A stretch of 64,000 bases of DNA from Musa acuminata AAA Group (Eukaryota; Streptophyta; Magnoliopsida; Zingiberales; Musaceae), in the NCBI RefSeq assembly GCF_036884655.1, contig NC_088345.1:26763501-26827500 (forward strand), given 5' to 3'. The notes beneath the pieces are model-generated. The model worked only from the letters and a program-made list of their open reading frames with translations. It was not told the origin of the DNA and searched no databases. A program made the translations under genes and the position numbers. Shown here piece after piece: positions 35,562 to 46,287 of the stretch. Numbering within the stretch: position 1 is the first letter of the stretch; each line of letters opens with the position of its first letter.

Positions 35562-37079
35562 TATTAGGATCAAGAGGTCGGCACTAAGAGGGGGGGTGAA
35601 TTAGTGTAGTGGAAAAAAAAAGTCGGTTTAAGAAATTTCGTTTCGTATGATAAAACCGATTTCGAAAATGCTTAACTTTGAAAGTAATAAGAATGAGGCT
35701 TGTAGTTAAAGTAAATTGCACAAAGGAAATGCAAACCAGATTTTAGAGTGGTTCGGTCAATGTGACCTAGATCCACTTTCGACTTCCTCCTCCGATAAGG
35801 TCACTAGCATCCACTAGAGGCCTTCCTTCAATAGGAGAAGGCCAATCACATTTTAAACCCCTCTTCTCATTTTCACGGGTTTAGGAGACAACCCTTACAA
35901 GTACTCACACTCCATTTATGGAATTCTAAACTTAGAGTGGAGGAGAGAATTTCTAAAGAGATTGTAGTAGCGTTTTCTCACTTTTGAATACTTTGTGCTT
36001 GTATGCTTTAACTAGGGATGAGAGGGGTATTTATAGGCTTCAAGTTGATTCAAACTTGGAGCCTAAAACTTTCCCATCCCGGGTTTCCCGAGCACGGGTG
36101 GTACCACCGCCAAGTGTCAGTCTGACACTGACACTGCCTTGGGCGGTACCACCTCCTGAGGGGCAGTGCTGGGCAGTACCACTATCTAGACTAGCGGTAC
36201 CACCGCCTAACACTCTGCCAATGGCAGTACAACCACCCAAACTGGTATCACCACCTCCTGACATAGTCTCGAAGATTGTGCCATAATGGTGAGACTTCTT
36301 GGGGTACTATTTGAGCTTCTTATTAGGCCCAACACAGTTCTTACATGGGCCTAGCTAGCTCCTAATTGGGTTAGCCCAAACCCAAGCCCAATTACGTGCT
36401 AAGCAAAACAATTCCCTATGTCTATTCTTCCGGTGAGCTTCCAACGAACTTCCGACGAACTCTTGGACTTCACGACGATCTTTTCGGCGAGTTCTAATGA
36501 GCTTCTCTGGCAAGCTACGAGACTTCTCTGGCAAGCTCCGAGACTTCTCTGCTGGTTCCTCCAGAACTTCCGACGAACGTCTAGACTTCTGATGAACTCT
36601 CGAACTCCCAACGTAATCGCGTCCTTGACTCTGAGACTTCATTTTGCTTCATGCTTTGCTATCGTAGTTAATCCTGCACATGTAAAAACACATTTCGATC
36701 AAGATAATTAATACTAAGCATTAATCAAGTTGTCTGGCATGTCATTAGTCCCTTGACGCTTCATCTGATTCTTCTACACATCATCATCTATTGCGGCCTA
36801 TTGCCTAATTGGCCAATTGACTATGCAACTCCGATATTCTTGGCATAATATCTGCTCTTCTTGGCCTGATGCCCGAATCCACGGCCGGAAGCCTTCTGTC
36901 GATGCATCGACCGATCCACCGGCTTGATATCCAATTTTCTGACATGTTCTTCCGGCCCAACATGATTTTTTCTTTTTTAATTGTCTAATCCTGATCGAAG
37001 CATCCTGCATCACTCAAAACACAGATTAAAACATAAACATATATCAATTGGTTTCATCATCAAAATATGAGATTCAACA
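35562..37079 (-). repeat. Element G 3' LTR
   Basis: On the plus strand it starts TATTAGGATC (normally TGTTAGGATC) and ends GATTCAACA. It has a run of seven G near 35591, palindromic GCGGTACCACC motifs (36095-36260) and TATTTATAGG near 36029 as a minus-strand TATA box. A polypurine tract (plus ATCTCCCCC at 37080) adjoins it. Confidence 0.87.
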
Positions 37080-39369
37080 ATCTCCCCCTTTTTTATGATG
37101 ACAACCAATCGACGACGGAGTTTACCTTAACTCTCAGAGTTCAAACAAACTCCCCCTATCAATAGGCCATATTGATAGAACTTTGAATTCAAGCTGAATT
37201 CAAGTCATTGCAAATTTCATCTTGAATATTTGCAATACGTCATCATGCATAACATCAATATACTTCTCCCCCTTTGTCATCAACAAAAAGGAGAAGTCCA
37301 ACTATTCATGTGTTTGGAATAAGTTCAATACATAGCATCATAAATCTCCAGTTTTATAATCATGCAAGCTAGCAAAAATTTTCAGTTTTGCAAGTTTGTA
37401 AATTTTGCTAGATATGCAAGTTCAGCATGTTTATTTTGCAATTTTCAAGCTAGCAAGTGTTTGAAAAAGAAAGCAAGTTTTGCAACATACAAGCTAGTAA
37501 TAATTTAGAGTTGTGCAAGTTTACAAATTTGCTTTTCTTTGTGATGTGCAAGATAGCATATTTTTGCATCTTCTTAAGATTTTAAGTTAGCAACTCTTGG
37601 TGATGTTCAAGATAGCAGTTTCTTCTCTTTTGAGAAGTGCGATTATTTTTGCTTTCTTTAAAAAATCTCAAGCTTACAAAATGCTACATTATTTTACAAC
37701 ATGGAAGCTAACAACTTGAGATGTTCAAGAAGCAAGTTCTTTCTTCTCTTTTATGAAGTGTAATTTTTGCTTTCTTCTTGAATTGTGCGAGCTAGCATCT
37801 TTTATCTCCCCTTTTGTCATTGTCAAAAAGAAGGGAAGACCCTTTATATCAAGTTTCAGATTATGACAAAGGTAAGTATCAATCTTATTTTTGCATCATT
37901 ATATTTTCAAATTAAAATATGCACATTTTCAAAACCTTACATTTCATTTTTCATGCACGATACCGAATAAATAAATCAATCATTATTATGAGTATATCAT
38001 ACATGATACTAAAACATTAAAATTTTTAAGCATTTATCAATATTTTGATCATTATACCAAATATTTATCATTTAGAGCATTCATGATATACATTATATCA
38101 TCATAATAAAAAGCATAAGTATTGCATGCATTATACCAACTCATCATATATATTTTCAAAATATATAAACTCATCATTATATGCATGATTCCAAATCATC
38201 ATTCATATTATTTCAATCATTATTTCAATCATCACTTTAACTCATCATGCACAATTTAAATATGTAAAATCATTAAACATGTTACAATCATTTATTTTCC
38301 AAACATTCATCATAATTTTCAACTCATTCAATTTGTCAAATTAACACACTATCATGAGTATTTCATGATTTCATACAATCATATGACAAGAAATCAAAAT
38401 GATAATTCATAAAAAATATCACAAGTTATAATCAAGAGAAAAATCATCTTTACATGCATATTTATCTAAGGGAAAGTTCATAGTGTTGCTTGTATCATTC
38501 CAAAATATTTTAAGCCATACAAGCCATAAATATAAAGAAAATCATGTTATGAAAGATAAGACTATGTAAATACTAAAAGACCTGATTCATAAATAATTTC
38601 TTTAATAAAATGCAAGAAGTCATGGTGAACGATCTTAATTTACATAAAGTTTCAAAACATAATTATCAAGATCATGGTTAGTTTTATAGATCTCCTCTTT
38701 AGTAAATGGTAAAAGGGAACATAGGAGTACAAAGAAGAGATCTTGATTCAAAAAAATCTCAAATAATTTCAAGAGATCAAGATCATGATTTGAATAAAAC
38801 TCACTCAAATTCAAATCATCAAATCAAAATCATTTTCAAGAGATCCATAAAAATCAATTAGATAGAGAAAAAGAATTTTCAAGAATAATGTTTTTCTATT
38901 TTTAGTTGTTTAAATTCATGTGATTTATTTCATAGAAACATTCCCTTTTCATTTATGCCAAATAAAACATGCGTCAACATTTCATGCTGAAAGAGTCACT
39001 TTCATTACCATAAAAGTTGATAATCCATAAGTCTCAAGAATCATCATGCATAATTTCAAAATATAAATTTATTATGCATGATCTCATTACATTATTTCAT
39101 CAAGCATGATTTCGTAAAGTATTTTCAATTAAATACAAAGATTATCAAGATATACATTATCACTTTATCACATCATTAAAACATCTAGCATGATTTAAGT
39201 CTAAAATTTTGTTCCTTTATCATATGTAATTTTTATGATTATTTTCAAAATTACTAGCATGATAAACATGATTCCTAATTTTTTACATTTTCATAACATT
39301 ATTAAACATGTAATTTTTAAGAAAAATAATTTTTTTAAATAAAAAAAAGGAAATGCATCATCAAAAGCA
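37080..39369 (-). other. 3' noncoding region of element G, with several PPT-like signals
   Basis: These 2.3 kb are very AT-rich and have no gene that I can see. On the minus strand, signals of the GGGGGAG type occur at 37080-37091, about 37150, about 37266-37285 (with TTGATGACAAAGGGGGAG) and near 37806. From about 38000 to 39350 the sequence is low-complexity, with many ATCAT and TTTCA words. Confidence 0.7.
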
Positions 39370-40320
39370 TCATATAATTTCAAAATAAATTGAAGATATT
39401 TTGATTATCTCATCGTCGAAAACTGTTAAGACGTAGTTTGTCACCTTGCCTTTATTGGATTGTCCTTCTTCTTCGGATGAGCTCGTTTCGTCCAAAATTA
39501 CTTCCTTCTTCTTGCGTTCACAGCAAGTTATATTCTTTTTAAGTTTATTTTTGTTTTTTAATTTTTGTTTCATTAACTTTTTAACTTTTATTGTGAGTTC
39601 AAGTTCACCATCACTTGAGCTTATGCTCGAGTGGTCTTCAATTGTTCCAAGTACCAAACCCTTCTTGTTCTTTGGAAGGTGGTTTTGTTCATCATATTCA
39701 TTATGTGCATTGTGCACCATTTCATATGTCATCAATGAACCGATAAGTTCTTCAAGTGAAAAAATATTTAAATCTTTTGTTTCTTGTATTGCCATTACTT
39801 TTGATTTTCAAGTTTTAGAAAGTGATCTTAAGATCTTATTAACGAGTTCAAAATTTAAAAAACTTTTACCAAGTGCTTTTAAACCATTAATGACATCCGT
39901 AACACGGGTGTACATGTCAACAACGATTTCGCTTGGTTTCATATGAAAAAGTTTAAAATCATACATTAAAAGGTTAATCTTAGAATCTTCAACTCTATTC
40001 GTGCCTTCGTGTGTGATTTCGAGAATATGCCAAATATCAAAGGCCATTTCGTACATAGAAACCCGATTAAATTCATTTTTGTCTAAAACACAAAATAAGA
40101 CATTCATAGCCTTTGAATTTAGAGAAAACGTCTTCTTCTCCAAATCATTCTAATTGTTTATTGGAAGAGAAGACATTTCAAATCCATTTTTGACTATGTG
40201 CTATAAATCGAGATTCAATTAAAGCAAGAAAACTCGCATTCGAGTTTTCCAATAAGTGTAGTCCGTCCCATTGAAAAAAGGAGGGCGAATAAGAGAATGA
40301 CCCTCTTGAGAGCTGAAAAG
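39370..40320 (-). pseudogene. Element G gag, broken
   Basis: The minus reading matches D gag. The N-terminal part lies near 40320-40140, then 40143-39808, then 39795-39370 beginning MAIQETKDL. It is frameshifted near 40145 and 39800. It ends in an acidic S/E-rich stretch and enters noncoding DNA without protease or integrase. A zinc-knuckle region near 39520 reads CCERKKK, so the knuckle is lost. Confidence 0.82.
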
Positions 40321-40361
40321 AGCTATTTCTTTTGGGTGTTAAACCAAGTAAGAAATAATGA

Positions 40362-40376
40362 GGCTTTGATACTAAT
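40362..40376 (-). other. Degenerate primer-binding site of element G
   Basis: On the minus strand, TAGTATCAAAGC follows the LTR end, compared with TGGTATCAGAGC. The two changes are G-to-A type. Confidence 0.7.
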
Positions 40377-41861
40377 TGTAAGGATCTGTTTAAGAAAAAA
40401 AAATTAGTGCAGCGAAAAAAAAATGTTAGTTTAAGAAATTTCATTTCGTATGATAAAACCGATTTCCGAAATGTTTAACTTTAAAAGTAATAAGAAGGAG
40501 GCTTGCAGTTAAAGTAAAGTGCACAAAGGAAATGCAAACCAGATTTTAGAGTGGTTCGGTCAATATGACCTACATCCACTTTCGGCTTCCTCCTCTGACG
40601 AGGGCACTGGCATCCACTAGAGGCCTTCCTTCAATAGGTGAAGGCCAATCATCTTTTACACCCCTCTTTTCCTTTTCACGGGTTTAGGAGACAACCCTTA
40701 CAAGCACTCACACTCCTCTTACAGAATTATAAACTTAGAGTAGAAGGAATTTCTAAAGAGATTGCAGTAGTGTTTTCTCACTTTTGAATACTCTATGCTT
40801 GTGTGCTTTAACCAGGGATGAGAAGGGTATTTATAGGCTTCAAGTTGATTCAAACTTAGAGCCTAAAACTTTCCCATCCCGAGTTCCCCAAGCACGAGCG
40901 GTACCACCGCCTGCATTGGGCGATACCACCGCCTAGTGTCAGTTTGACACTCACACTGTCCTGGGCGGTACCAGCACCCAAGTCTAGCGGTACCACCACC
41001 TGGGGGGTAGTGCTGAGGGGTACTACCACCCAGACTGGCGGTATTACCGCCTGACATAGTCTCGAAGACTGTGCCACGATAGTGAGACTTCTTAGGGCAC
41101 TATTTGGGCTTCTTATTAGGCCCAACACTATTCTTACATTATCCTAGCTGGCCCCTAATTGGGTTGGCCCAAATCTAAGCCCAATTACGTGCTAATTACG
41201 AAATCCTAAGACATTTGCTAAGCAAATCAAGTCCCTATGTCTATTCTTCCGGTGAGCTTCTGGTGAACTTCCGACGAACTCTTGGACTTCACGACGATCT
41301 TCTTGGCGAGTTCCAACGAGCTTCTCTAGCAAGCTCTGAGACTTCTCGGCTAGTTCCTCCAGAACTTTCGACGAATGTCCGAACTTCCGACGAACTCTCA
41401 AACTCCCAACATAATCATGTCCTTGACTCCGAGACTTCATTTTGCTTCATGACTTACGTTAATCCTGCACATGTAAAAACATACTTCGATCTAGACAATT
41501 AATACTAAGCATTAATCAAGTTGTCCGGCATGTCATTGATCCCTCGATGCTTTATCTGATTCTTCGGCACATCGTCCTCTCTTGAGGCCTATTGCCCAAT
41601 CGGTCAGTTGACTCCACAACTCTGATATCCTTGGTGCAATAACCGCTCTTCTTGGCCCGATGCCCGAATCCACAGCCCGAAGACTTCTGTCGATACGTCG
41701 ACCAATCCACCGGTCCGACGTCCAATCTTCTGACATGTTCCTCCGGCCCAACATGATTTTTTCTGCTTTAGTTATCTCATCCTGATTGAAACATCCTATG
41801 TCACTCAAAACGTAGATTAAAACATAAACATATATCAATTGGTTTCATCATCAAAACATGA
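40377..41861 (-). repeat. Element G 5' LTR, terminus deleted
   Basis: It starts TGTAAGGATC on the plus strand. The conserved G-run near the end is replaced by an A-run (about 40389-40398). Palindromes are at 40895-41060 and a minus TATA box near 40829. At about 41861 the sequence passes from CATCATCAAAACATGAG into F1 gag, so the last LTR bases are missing. Confidence 0.82.
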
Positions 41862-42053
41862 GCAAGGGAGGAGTCATTAATGTACTTCACATAGCGAGCG
41901 ATCTCATCCTCGCTTGCCCCTTCCTCGGGCGTAGGCATAACTGTATCAAGGACGTATGCAATTTTCTCCACCGTGAGAACAATTCTCAAGTTGCAGAGCC
42001 AATCCATATAATTTGGACCAGTGAGGTGGTTAACATCAAGTACGCCACGTAAG
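41862..42053 (-). pseudogene. Copia F1 gag N-terminal fragment
   Basis: On the minus strand the reading contains NYMDWLCNLRIVLTVEK and SEDEIARYVKYINDSSLAH, the usual start of a plant copia Gag. It stops at G and continues at 35561 with YMLGSMTPEL, fixing G as an insertion. No clear start codon is visible upstream. Confidence 0.85.
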
Positions 42054-42267
42054 GGATTTGAAAGCAGAAATAAATAACATGCAGATTTATTTTACTAGCA
42101 AAATAAATAACATGCAGATTTTCCAGAAATAAGTAATCAAGATATGGACTTCTAAATATGCTCCCACTAATTTACTAGCGAGTCACGTGACACCCTCAGA
42201 ACGTGAAACGGAAGTCCCCAGTAGACTTCTAGTGGGGATCAGGATCTAATCAGCGTCTTAGTGTAAC

Positions 42268-42560
42268 CTCGAGGGACTCGACCAATCATACTAACCCCGA
42301 AAGGTAGGCAACTCTTGTCGATCATAACTCCTTGTGATTCTCATCCCGTTCAGCCTCCGAATCACTATAGTCTCGAGGGACTCGACCAACCATGATGTTC
42401 GGTTAAGTCAACACCATTGTTATAAGATGAGTCTGATTCGATGATATACCCTCGAGGGACTCGACCAAGCATACCATGTCCTTAGGTCACTGGGAACATC
42501 TCTATGTCGTAGGTAAGATAGCGAATCACGATGTAGGTGAGCCTCGAGGGACTCTACCAA
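42268..42560 (-). repeat. Four spaced copies of an 18-bp hairpin motif
   Basis: CTCGAGGGACTCGACCAA occurs at 42268-42285, 42372-42389 and 42451-42468, and with one change at 42543-42560. The core TCGAG-GGA-CTCGA is an inverted repeat. Spacing is 104, 79 and 92 bp, and the sequence between copies is only weakly alike. Confidence 0.85.
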
Positions 42561-42704
42561 CTCAACCTACACCGAGAATCGATCCCTACCTATAACAATG
42601 GAAGGCCATGTGGGTCAATCTAATTTCCTCACGTTTACTGACTTAATATTATCGAGAGAGGGGTTTCTATGATTTGGTCTCCTAATATGATATGTCACAC
42701 ATGC

Positions 42705-42838
<134 letters not shown>

Positions 42839-42882
42839 GTGTATAAGCAATCATACCAGATGATCATGGACCATAGCCTAAA

Positions 42883-42914
42883 GTGATTAGGCTTGAGCCA
42901 GTGGGCCTAATCAC
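42883..42914. repeat. Perfect 10-bp inverted repeat with 12-nt loop in the F1 leader
   Basis: GTGATTAGGC at 42883-42892 pairs with GCCTAATCAC at 42905-42914. In an RNA leader this would form a stable stem-loop. Confidence 0.8.
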
Positions 42915-43294
42915 TTACATCAAGATTTATGTGTGTAGCGGTGCATCTCTATACCCTGTGATCGTCCATCTTGTCCTCGTCAGTTCCATCGACATCTCAA
43001 CACATCTCCATGCATCGCGATCATTCGTCTCGTGGGTCCCGCTATCTCTTCCACGCTCCCACTGCTCCTCTTTGCATGATTACATCACAAGTATAAATCA
43101 TCATCATTTAGGACTACTAGATAATAATAAAAATAATAATCAATTAAATCTTTTAATTAATTAATATTTTTTGAAATCAAGGACATACTATAAATTTTTG
43201 GAATTCTGAGGAGCATTTTCATAATTTGGACAAAAGACAAAACTAGCACCCTAAGCCGCTTCCTGCCTTTCTTGCTATTGTCATCGCCACCCTA

Positions 43295-43299
43295 GTGGC
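43295..43299. repeat. Target-site duplication of element D, left copy (GTGGC)
   Basis: GTGGC precedes the left LTR, while ATGGC follows the right LTR at 53259-53263; one base differs. Confidence 0.75.
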
Positions 43300-45433
43300 T
43301 GTTAGGATCGAGAGCACTAAGAGGGGGGGGGGGTGAATTAGTGCAGCGGAAATCTTACAGCAATTTAAAACCGAAAGGTGCGTTCGTTCAATAAAATCTA
43401 TTATGATGCAAAATCCGATTCACAGTTTATATTTAAGCGCAGTTTGCGTCTAAGCGCAGATTGCGTCTAAGAGCAGTTTACGTCTAAACGCAGTTTTACG
43501 TCTAAACTCAGTTTTACGTCTAAACGCAGTTTTGCGTCTGAACGCAGTTTTGCGTCTGAACACAGTTTTACGTCTGAACGCAGTTTTGCGTCTGAACGCA
43601 GTTTTGCGTCTGAACGCAGTTTTGCGTCTGAACGCAGTTTTGCGTCTGAACGTGGTTTTATGTCTAAACACAGTTTTGCGTCTAAACACAGTTTTACGTC
43701 TAAACACAGAAACTGAACTTTGAAAATCTTTTTGTGAATGTGCAGAAAGTAGTTTGCAGTTATGAATGGAATCAAAGCGTAAGCGTAAACTGCGATGTAA
43801 AGATCGTACGAAAACACCGATTTACGTCTCAATGCAAATTCGGAAAGATCTGAACTTAGAGAATCGTTCGTAAAAGCGCAGAGGGCAGTAGCTATGTAGG
43901 AGGTTTGCAGTAATGATAAAGTGCTCAAAAATAAATGCAAACCAGAGATTTAGAGTGGTTCGGTCAGTCTTGACCTACTCCACTTTTGGCTTCCTCCACC
44001 GATGAGGTTGCCAACGTCAACTAGAGGCCTTCCTTCAATAGGCGAAGGCCAACTGCCCTTTTACAGTTTCTCTCCTTTTGACAGGCTCAGGAGACAACCT
44101 TTACAGATCCTTTCTCTCCTCTCTTTACAACTCAAGACTTTGAAGAACAGAAAGAGGAGAACTTTTGGACTTTACACAATTTTGAGCTCTTAGAATCACA
44201 AAAAAGATCAGGAATTCGGAGTGGATCTATATCCTTTCTGTGCTGAACGGGTGGGGTATTTATAGGCCCCAACCCAGTTCAAATTTGGAGCTCAAAACGA
44301 TCAAATCCCGGAATTCCGGGATCAGGCGGTTGCACCTCTTGACTGGAGAGGTTGCACCGCCTAGCAGAGCTCGAAGACTGAGCTCAGGCGGATGCACCTC
44401 TCTGTCAGGGGTGGTTGCACCTTTCTGCTAGAGCTCGAAGACCGAGCTCAAGCGATGCATCTCCTGACCAGAGAGGTTGCACCTCTCTGCCAGAGGTGGT
44501 TGCACCTCTCTGCCAGAGGTGGTTGCTCCTCTCTACCAGTGGTGGTTGCACCTCTCTGCCAGAGCTCGAAGACCGAGCTCAAGCGGTGCCTATCCTGTCC
44601 AAAGAGGTTGCTCCTCTCTGCCAGAGCTCGAAGACCGAGCTTGGTGGTTGCACCTCTTGGCATAGCTCGAAACTTGAGCTCTGGCGGTGCTACCTCTTGA
44701 CAGAGGAGGTTGCACCGCCCAGTCTCGCTTGGAGACTGAGCCCTGGGCGGTTGCACCTCTTGGCTGGGGCGGTTGCACCGCCCAGTCTCACTGGGAGACA
44801 TATCCTGGGCGGTTGCACCGCTTGGCTGGGGTGGTTGCACCGCCCAGTCTCGCTGGGAGACATATCCTGGGCGGTTGCACCACTTGGTTGGGGCGGTTGC
44901 ACCGCCCACAGCACCTTGGGTCCGAATGGGTTGAACCATTCGACCCAATTTGAGTTCTTCAGGGGCCCAATTGCCCCAGGATTAAGCTAATGGGATCACC
45001 TCCCATTCCTAACTTAATCAACGTGCTAACTACGATTAAATCTAAGACAATTTCTGCAGCTTTGCTTCGGTACGTCAATCGCTTCTTCCGGCGAGTTTCC
45101 GGTGAACTTCCATCGATCATCCGATGAACCCTCGGTGATGCTTCTGCGGACTTCCGGCAAACTCCTGGATTTTGCGACGATTCACTTGGCAAGTTCCGAC
45201 GAGCTTCGCTTGGCAAACTTCCGGACTTCTCGGATCTGTTCTTGCAGAACCTCCGACGACCGTCCGAACTTCCGTCGAACTCTCGAACTCCCAACGTGAT
45301 CATGATCTTGACTCCGGCGCAACTCCTACTGCTTGTCTAACTTTCATCGTAGTTAATCCTGCACACTTATCTCAACACATAGATTAGACAACAAATGACA
45401 ATTGACTTCATCATCAAAATCCGAGATTCAACA
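43300..45433 (-). repeat. Element D 3' LTR (2134 bp)
   Basis: It has a G-run of 10 near the start, the 18-bp array (43435-43710), a minus TATA box at 44258-44265, the palindromic block (44320-44910) with three 62-bp units starting at 44720, 44783 and 44845, and ends GATTCAACA. Open frames inside are compositional. Confidence 0.93.
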
Positions 45434-46287
45434 ATCTCCCCCTTTTTAATGATGACAATCAATTGATAATGGAGTTATCCTTAACTCCCCCTATCTATAT
45501 GCTATTGTTGAGATAAGTCAGCCTTGAATTCAAGACCTATGAATTCAAGTGACGTATTGATAAGTTAGATCAGTTAAACTTATCAATACTCCCATCATGA
45601 TACTCATCATGATGTATCTCTTCAAGAATGATGTCAAAGCTTGACATACATCATCAAGTTTGTATGATTGTGTTTGTAACTATTCACCATGTAATTTAAC
45701 ATTATCATTTAAAGCTGCGAGGGACTATTACAAGATGCACACATATTATCATTCTAGCAAGTTTGCATTTACTTCACAAGATAGTTTATCAACTCAAGAC
45801 ATAATGCAAACTATAGCACACGTTCATATATCTCTTGGTGATGCAAGGATGGCATAACCATAACATAGTTTATAGCATCACTCAAGTATTTGCAACATAG
45901 ACATGATCATTGCAGTGTTTATCAATTCATATGTTTCTCCCCCTTTGTCATCAACAAAAAGCATGGTAATTGTGATACGAGGAAAACAATATTAGCAAGC
46001 TTATAGAGGAATTTTGCATAGATTGCTTTGAACACTTCTTCCCCTTTTTTTTTTATGAAAGTGGAATCACTTTATCCCGCAAAGATATTACAGGATGAAA
46101 TACATACACAGGAATCACTTTATCAGATTTATTTCAGGAACTTATTTTTCATGAAAGTGTATGAATAAATCTGTTTTATAGCATTTGAACAAATAAGATG
46201 CATTTGGACAAGATTTTGTTGCAGATTTTCATATATAACCATGGCAATCAAGTGATCTGATAATTTAATATAGTCCGAAAAATAGGT
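45434..46287 (-). other. 3' noncoding region of element D with repeated polypurine tracts
   Basis: No gene is seen. On the minus strand, polypurine signals occur directly next to the LTR (45434-45447), at about 45484, at about 45936-45955 (TTGATGACAAAGGGGGAGA) and near 46040. The repeated GATGACAAAGGGGGAG signal is a Sirevirus hallmark. Element E carries an extra ORF in this position; D does not. Confidence 0.8.

Larger units (their letters stand above)
35562..41861 (-). mobile_element. Element G: Sirevirus with pol deleted
   Basis: Two LTRs of the Sirevirus family (35562-37079 and 40377-41861) enclose 3.3 kb. On the minus strand this begins with a degenerate PBS, continues with gag, and then goes directly into a long 3' noncoding region. 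Protease, integrase, RT and RNase H are absent. It sits in F1 gag. The left flank ends GTAAC, but the right LTR lacks its terminal TCAACA and the matching duplication. Confidence 0.85.

Noticed and set aside
37785..37970. Short frame in the AT-rich part of G
   Set aside because: 61 codons, low complexity and no homology recognised.
42268..42560. CRISPR-like repeats of CTCGAGGGACTCGACCAA
   Set aside because: Spacing is irregular (79-104 bp), there are only four copies, and there are no cas genes.
43450..43940. Frames with FRRKTA or RLNAVL repeats
   Set aside because: 18-bp tandem repeats give six-residue repeats in every frame; non-coding LTR DNA.
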